NCBI GenBank assembly: GCA_027924585.1
Contig: BSBM01000179.1
Location: 13,244,501-13,308,500, forward strand
Direction: 5' to 3'
DNA from: Larix kaempferi
Lineage: Eukaryota > Streptophyta > Pinopsida > Pinales > Pinaceae
DNA: 64,000 nt
This document shows positions 58,608 to 64,000 of this stretch, piece after piece (position 1 is the stretch's first letter; the number at the start of each line of letters is the position of its first letter). The notes beneath the pieces were generated by a model. That model had not been told where the DNA came from. It worked only from the letters and a program-made list of their open reading frames with translations, and made no database searches. A program made the position numbers and the translations under genes.

Positions 58608-59403
58608 GGAGATCTTGCAGTACAGGTATTTCTCATTATGTGTTGTGCATTGATTGAATTTATATTGCAGATGAGAGTATTCTAAATAGCGTCTAGATAA
58701 CACGATTTAAATTCTGTAGTGGTTGATCACTTCTGATTCCGTAGTTCATTACAACGCATTCCGTAGTATGATAATGCTGTGTTTGTAGTCCTGTAGCAGC
58801 ATTCCGTTGAAGCATAATTAAACACCCATTTCTCTATGTAATTGCATTTATTTCTAAAGCAGCAATCTAGATCTTTAGTTTATGTATTCGTTTCATTATT
58901 AGAACTACTTATAGAGATTGATTCCTTTCAGTATTTATTGGTTACATGATTTGATTAACCATTGCAGCGTTAGATAAATGGCATTCAGATTATGTTAGAT
59001 CAGACTTCGAGTTTTATGCATTCAATTTACAGTAAGATTAAAGGTCAAGCTTTCATTTCTTTAGAATAGGACTGTTATAATTCCAGCATTCAATTTCATA
59101 GAATAATTTTTATTGTTTTCAACAAATTAATTCTTAAAATTAGATTGACTATTTCCTGCATTCAAATTCTTCTCCATAGATTTTCTGCTTTCAGTATTTG
59201 ATTTCTTAGCATAGGAATTTATTTTTCATAGATTAACAATCATGTTTATAGTTGATACAAACACCTAACTTCGACAGAGACTATCCTAGAAGAGCACATA
59301 TAGTGCCAGTGCCTCTAAAGCTTGTAGGTCCCCTGGTTTGATAATTAAAGTAAAGCTCCTAGTCTAGCTGCCTTCATTAGGCACCCATACTTTGAGCTCA
59401 CCA

Positions 59404-61990
59404 AGGGTGTTTTCTAGACCCACCTGGTAAAACAGTTGCACAAAGAATGGAAACACCCCTGGATTTAGTAACTGCTCTCCAATATTCAGTTATTAGACTT
59501 GGGCCCTCCTCATCCCAGGATTATCTTTGGGAGACCTTATATGGCTCTGCATTCAAAGGTACTTGCAGCCAAGTGCTTTTCACTATAATGTTTGTTTGCT
59601 TGTTTGACATCTTTCAAGGATTTTCTAGTGTGTGTTATTTGATTTTTACTTTTTGTAGATTTTATTCTTAGTGTCTTTTGCATGCCACCGTGGCCAATCA
59701 ACCTTCACACAGATCCTGAAGAATTCAAGGACACTCTCCTGAACAGAGAGAAGTCAATGTGTTGAGGAGAATACTGGATTATACTGATCCACCGACTCAT
59801 GGAGTGGAAGAGTAAAATCAAGAACATCAAATAGAACAACCAATATAAGAAAACAGTTCTAGGTTGAGTGAGTCTAAGAGTTCTTCTGATGAAGGAAATT
59901 TTCAAAATACTGAGGATCAGTTGCATAACTCTCCTAGAGTCCATTCTCCTCAGTCTGAAGAGAATTTAGGTCCCATTGGAATTGAGGACCTCTTAGATCT
60001 GTCTAGACTTTTGAACTCTCCACCAAGTCCTAGTTTTTCCCAAATAGTTGGTATCAACATTTCTAATCCATTGTCTAGGTGATTTAACATGGAAAACATA
60101 GAACATGGTTTTACTTCATGGGAAGTATCTACTCCAATTAGCACAACCTCTGTAGGAGGAGTTACTTTTAATACGGCATCCACAACAATATCATGATGGT
60201 ACCCACCATCCTCGATGAGACTTGATGGTACTAGTTCGTCAACTCAATTGATTACGAACCCTTTCTCTTTTGGATTTCCTTTTTCAAGGTTTCAATCTAT
60301 ACCTATTATTATTCCTCCTAGTTCAATTTTGACCAATGCTCCAAGTAGTGTTCCATTTGTCCCTTTACATAATTTCCCACCCTTCAATGAAAAAATTTCC
60401 ATGCCTAACCCACCCTTCACTGGAGGTGTTTTTAACTCCATGCTACCCTAGTTAAGCTTACCTTTCCAATCTGTTGGAGGTACGAGTTTAGGTAACCCAT
60501 TTGGATTAAATATACTGCAAGATAATTCATTTACACTAGGGGGAACCAGCATTGGATTCCCATGGGGGGGAAATTCCACTCAAGGAAATATCCCTTTTTT
60601 GGGGATGGGAGGTTCAATATGGCTAACCCTATTATGAAAATTGTCTTACAAGGTAGCCAATGTTTAGGAGGGATGCAAGGGACTTTTGGAACAAATTTTC
60701 CTTCTTTTCAAAATCACTATAGTAAGAAATTTGGAAAACCTAATCCATTTTCAATAATCCTGGAAATCCATATATTCCGGGACAACCATATGCCAAGACC
60801 AACCAATGGGAAGCTAATGCTCCCAGAACCTGGAACACAATGGCTCAGACGAAGTTGCCATTTTTGGCTACTTTGAATTTAACTGATCTTTCAAAGTTGA
60901 CTAATGATCTAGTGTTACATGACCCAACATGGCCACCCCTACCCACTAAAATTACTTTAGACATTCCTAAGTTTGAAGGTAAACCTAAGGAAAACCCAGC
61001 TAATCATGTGATGACTCTTGATTCAAGGAAAGCTTGGACCATCCTTCATAAAAAGGTGCATAAAATCCCTCTACCTAAATCCTTCATATGTTTTGTTTTA
61101 TCTTAGTTGATAATCAAGAATATTTTATGTGCATAATCAACCCTTAGATGTCTACTTTTTCAACTATAGTATGTTGGTGATATCATCCCTAGTCATTGAA
61201 TAAATTTCATCACAACAACATCTCGTCACTAGGATTCATTTATCGATATGCTATCAAGATCGAGCAAAAATTTAAGAAGAAGAGGTAGTAGTTTGGACCT
61301 ACGAATCAACTACAGAAGCAAGGAAAGGGTCTCACATAACAAAGGAGAGAGTAAGGACAACCAGACCCAGGAAAACCAATCCAAACCACAAGTAAAGAAG
61401 GGCAACAAAAAGACAAAGGACACCGAGAAATGGTGCGAGTTCCATAAGATCCCCTAGCACAATAGTGATGAATGTCACTCAAAGTAGTCATTGGTGGTTA
61501 GGATCAAAGACTCGGAGTTAGATCCTGGTTTTGACTTTGATTCAGAACCCAACATCATAGTCATAGACAAGTGGAAGTGGATCATTGATGAAAAACCCAA
61601 CACCACCATAGCTACCACAAATATCCATCCCAATGATCCATAGGAGCTAGAGGAATTTGAGTGCCTCTTCCACTTGCAGATGTGGGTAAAGGGAATTCCA
61701 CTACACTCCAATGTTGATAGTGTAAGCCAAAAGAACCTGATTTTGGTGGAGGTCATCAAATAGTTGAAGTTGCCAACAACACCACACCTAAAACCCTACA
61801 ACATTGGGTGGCTCAGCCAGGGATGATACATATCCGTTAGTCAATAATGTCACCTAACTTACAACATCAAACCCTTCAAATATGAGGTAATGTGCAATGT
61901 TTCCCCACTCAATTTTTATAATGTTATTTTAGGACAATGATATATGTGGAAGCGTCATGCTATGTATGAATCTAGATCTCATAGAGTCAT
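59404..61990 (+). pseudogene. Ty3 gag and protease remnant invaded by the Athila-like element
   Basis: A gag-like frame begins at ATG 59682 (MPPWPINLHTDPEEFKDTLL) and passes through several shifts. An S/P/N/F-rich region follows at 59860-60450. At 60840-61010 TLDIPKFEGKPKENPANHVM is a typical start of a Ty3 gag core. The core is then replaced by a 200-bp repeat (61020-61218). After it come a K/Q/N-rich tail and the knuckle WCEFHKIP...HNSDEC, then a protease region (FECLFHLQMWVKGIPLH, VDSVSQKNLI). In the protease the active-site DSG is DSV. The match fades near 61990. No RT. Confidence 0.75.
61020..61218 (+). repeat. Dispersed repeat, copy 2
   Basis: Same order of shared runs as 38681-38885. 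It lies inside the gag remnant, replacing the expected core. Confidence 0.75.
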
Positions 61991-62708
61991 TATTAATTTT
62001 TGTGAATTGAACTCACAGTAGGCTAAACTAGCTAAGGATATCCTCACAATTAATAAATTTGACTAAGTATGCATAAAATAGTGTAAAAGAAGCATTATGG
62101 ACACCCAAATGATAAAAAACTAGACATAAATGATCAAATAGTAGGTTTACTATTAATTTTCCAATCCATAAATGTGTTTTGATCATCATTATATAACATT
62201 TGGGAAAAATCATGAGCCTTTACAGGCATCAGAATGAGCTACAAGTGGATAGCTTACATTGGACCTCAATCCCCCTGGGTTGACCAATAGTCTCCCAAAT
62301 CACCTCAAACTGTCACGAATTGTCAATATGAACATTGGGATGGCATGGGAAGTAATTAATGATAGTGACACATGAGTGGGTAAGGATTTGGTGGAGTGTA
62401 GGTGGCTCAGGATAGGCCAAAAATTCCAAAGAGGGGGGGAAATGACCACATCCAATGCATGGGTCCCTCAGGTCAAAGCCAGATCCATAGATCAAGGGAT
62501 AAGGGCACCTTCACTCAGGTAGTGGTAATAAATGAGGGTGCCTAATATCTAATTTGACCAAAATTGGGCCCTTAGGTGGTGGAATGTGTAATAAATGCCC
62601 AAACAAACTTCTAACAACGTTGGATTAACATCATTAACCATGTTTTGGACCAAATAATCACCAAAAAAGTATTACACTGTGGTACTAAGGTGTAATGATG
62701 TTCTAACA
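61991..62708 (-). repeat. Presumed 3' LTR of the right-hand copia element
   Basis: The inner end is defined: on minus, a polypurine tract abuts TGTTAGAACATC at 62708. The outer end cannot be fixed because the other LTR lies beyond the window, so the left boundary given is only a limit. No coding content. Confidence 0.5.
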
Positions 62709-62720
62709 CCCCCCCTTAAG
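62709..62720 (-). other. Polypurine tract of right-hand copia
   Basis: CTTAAGGGGGGG on the minus strand, directly followed by TGTTAGAAC. Confidence 0.75.
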
Positions 62721-62827
62721 CTAGAATTATGTAGCCAAAACAAAATGAGGCCTTGGAAACTAAGGCTCAAGTCACCTCTTAAAACAACAATTTTTATTAG
62801 TCCATGTAACCAAGGTAAGGATGAAAA

Positions 62828-64000
62828 TCACATGGGAAATAAAAATTCCCCTCTAAAATGGACATGAAACAAAATATGGAAAATATACCAATCTTCACAT
62901 GCATCACTCACCCCAAGGAGTGATCTAAGGTAAGTGAAGGTCTTCTCAGTGAAACTCTTGGTGAAAATATTAGCAGTTTGCTTAGCATATGGGCAATACT
63001 GCAAGACAATAATCTGGTCATGCACCAAGCCTCGAATGTAATGCATGTGGATATCTATGTGCTTGGTCCTATGTCTCTATATTGGATCATTGGATCATTG
63101 GAGATCTTGATTTCACTTTTATTATCACACCAAACGAGTGTGGGTGAATCAAATGAAAAAATAAACTCTCCAAGAATACCTTGCAACCACACACATTATG
63201 TAGTTGCATTCACTTCTCCCCTGTATTCAGCCTTAGCTTAAGATAAGGAAATAGTTTGTTGGTTCTTGTTATAATAGAAAATGGGACCATGTGCAAGCAT
63301 AAATGCATATCTAGAAGTTGACTTCTAGTCAGTGTTATATCCAACCCAATCTGAATCAGTAAAACCAACTAGTTCAAGTGATGAACCAGCTGCATAGTGT
63401 ATCTCAAAATGCTTGGTACCTTGCACACAATGAAAGATACTTTTGGAATCCTACCAATGGATCTCATGAGGCTCTTTCATGTACCTTTAAACAACACCCA
63501 ATGCATAAGTCGAATCTGGTTGAGAGTGAGTAAGATACAACAAGCTCCCAACTAGCTGTCTATACAACGAACTGTCAACCAATGGTGAAGAACCCCAATC
63601 ATGAAGCTTAACTCCTGAAAGGAATGGAAACTTAGAAGCCTTACATTCAGACATTTTGAACTTCTGGAGAATATATGAAGCATACTTTGATTGCAAAACA
63701 ATGATCCCATCAACAGATTGATCAATCTCGAAACCAATAAATTGTCTCAACAATCCTAGATCAGACATGGAAAATGCACTGTGTAATGCAGCTTTAATTG
63801 AGCCTAGTTCTTTGATGAAACTACCAATGATCAAAATATCATCAGCATACAGTACAATAATCAAAATAGAGTCACTAACATGATACATGTAAACATTTGG
63901 ATCAGATTTGCATCTCTCAAAACCTTGTGATAGCATAAAATTGTCCATCTTGGCATACCAAGCTTTAGGAGATTGCTTGAGACCACAGAGAGACTTCTTC
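62828..64000 (-). pseudogene. Copia RT and RNase H, continuing past the window edge
   Basis: The minus frame 63487-63948 has SDPNVYMYHVSDSILIIVLY followed by ADDILIIGS (the catalytic YADD motif), then LGLLRQFIGFEID, SKYASYILQKF and YRQLVGSLLYLTHSQPD. Lower coordinates show RNase H in pieces (TDSDWVGYNTD, AKAEYRGEVNATT, VWCDNKS). 62828-63046 ends with ANIFTKSFTEKTFTYLRSLLG, the usual copia C-terminus. Several stops and shifts between 63050 and 63487. The start of RT lies outside the window. Confidence 0.9.

Larger units (their letters stand above)
47923..59403 (+). mobile_element. Athila-like LTR retrotransposon with gag and a long novel ORF, no pol
   Basis: The 5' LTR is 47923-49289. The 3' LTR runs 53660-59403 and is interrupted by a 4.37 kb insertion. 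Perfect AGGGT duplication at 47918-47922 and 59404-59408. PBS TGGTGCCGTTGCCGGGGA is the Athila type. The 4.37 kb internal region holds gag (49452-50821) and a 750-codon frame (51386-53638) that ends 21 bp before the LTR. No protease, RT, RNase H or integrase is present in any frame. The two LTRs differ by roughly 4-5 percent by eye over the first 230 bp. Confidence 0.9.
53660..59403 (+). repeat. 3' LTR of Athila-like element, interrupted
   Basis: 53660-54235 plus 58613-59403 together match the 5' LTR; the interruption is 54236-58607 with duplicated GGAGA. Confidence 0.93.

Overview
The window looks like TE-dominated intergenic DNA from a seed plant with a very large genome. The evidence is stacked Ty3 and Ty1/copia LTR retrotransposons, plant-type primer-binding sites, a plant DUF4283-type LINE ORF1, hAT-like MITEs and long AT-rich stretches. 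A gymnosperm is my guess, from the style of the gag proteins and the very long LTRs; this is inference. I see no intact host gene, no rRNA or tRNA gene and no CRISPR array. Apart from one continuous 229-codon frame of unknown function (14711-15400), every recognisable coding region carries stops or frameshifts.

Layout. 1-6500: a spliced-looking coding fragment of unknown identity at the left edge (minus strand), then AT-rich DNA with microsatellites. 6501-8015: a minus-strand Ty3 pol remnant lacking most of its RT and all of its integrase. 8023-10137: a degraded plus-strand copia element (LTR, PBS, gag), interrupted by a 7.9 kb minus-strand Tat-like LTR element (10138-18013). That element has no recognisable pol but carries an antisense, apparently spliced ORF. 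18014-20098: a Ty3 gag remnant and unassigned DNA. 20099-38495: a chromodomain Ty3 element (Tekay-like) with 3.06 kb LTRs. It is split by a minus-strand copia element (25308-32685, perfect CTTAC target duplication), and one LTR of that copia element is split by a hAT-like MITE (32016-32303, perfect 8-bp duplication). The copia element has lost gag and integrase and carries about 2.9 kb of intron/exon-like DNA in their place.

38496-47917: AT-rich DNA with a 40-bp tandem repeat, an ORF1-only LINE whose N-terminal part resembles ubiquitin, a long hairpin, and a series of short palindromic modules. 47923-59403: an Athila-like LTR element with a perfect AGGGT duplication. It encodes a gag and then, where pol should be, a single 750-codon frame of unknown function. 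Its 3' LTR is split by a 4.37 kb probable solo LTR (GGAGA duplication) containing a 61-bp tandem array. This composite sits inside a Ty3 gag/protease element whose remnant runs 59404-61990. 62000-64000: the 3' part of a minus-strand copia element that continues past the window.

The most interesting candidates are three non-autonomous elements in which pol, or gag plus integrase, has been replaced by other coding material, and the ubiquitin-like LINE ORF1.
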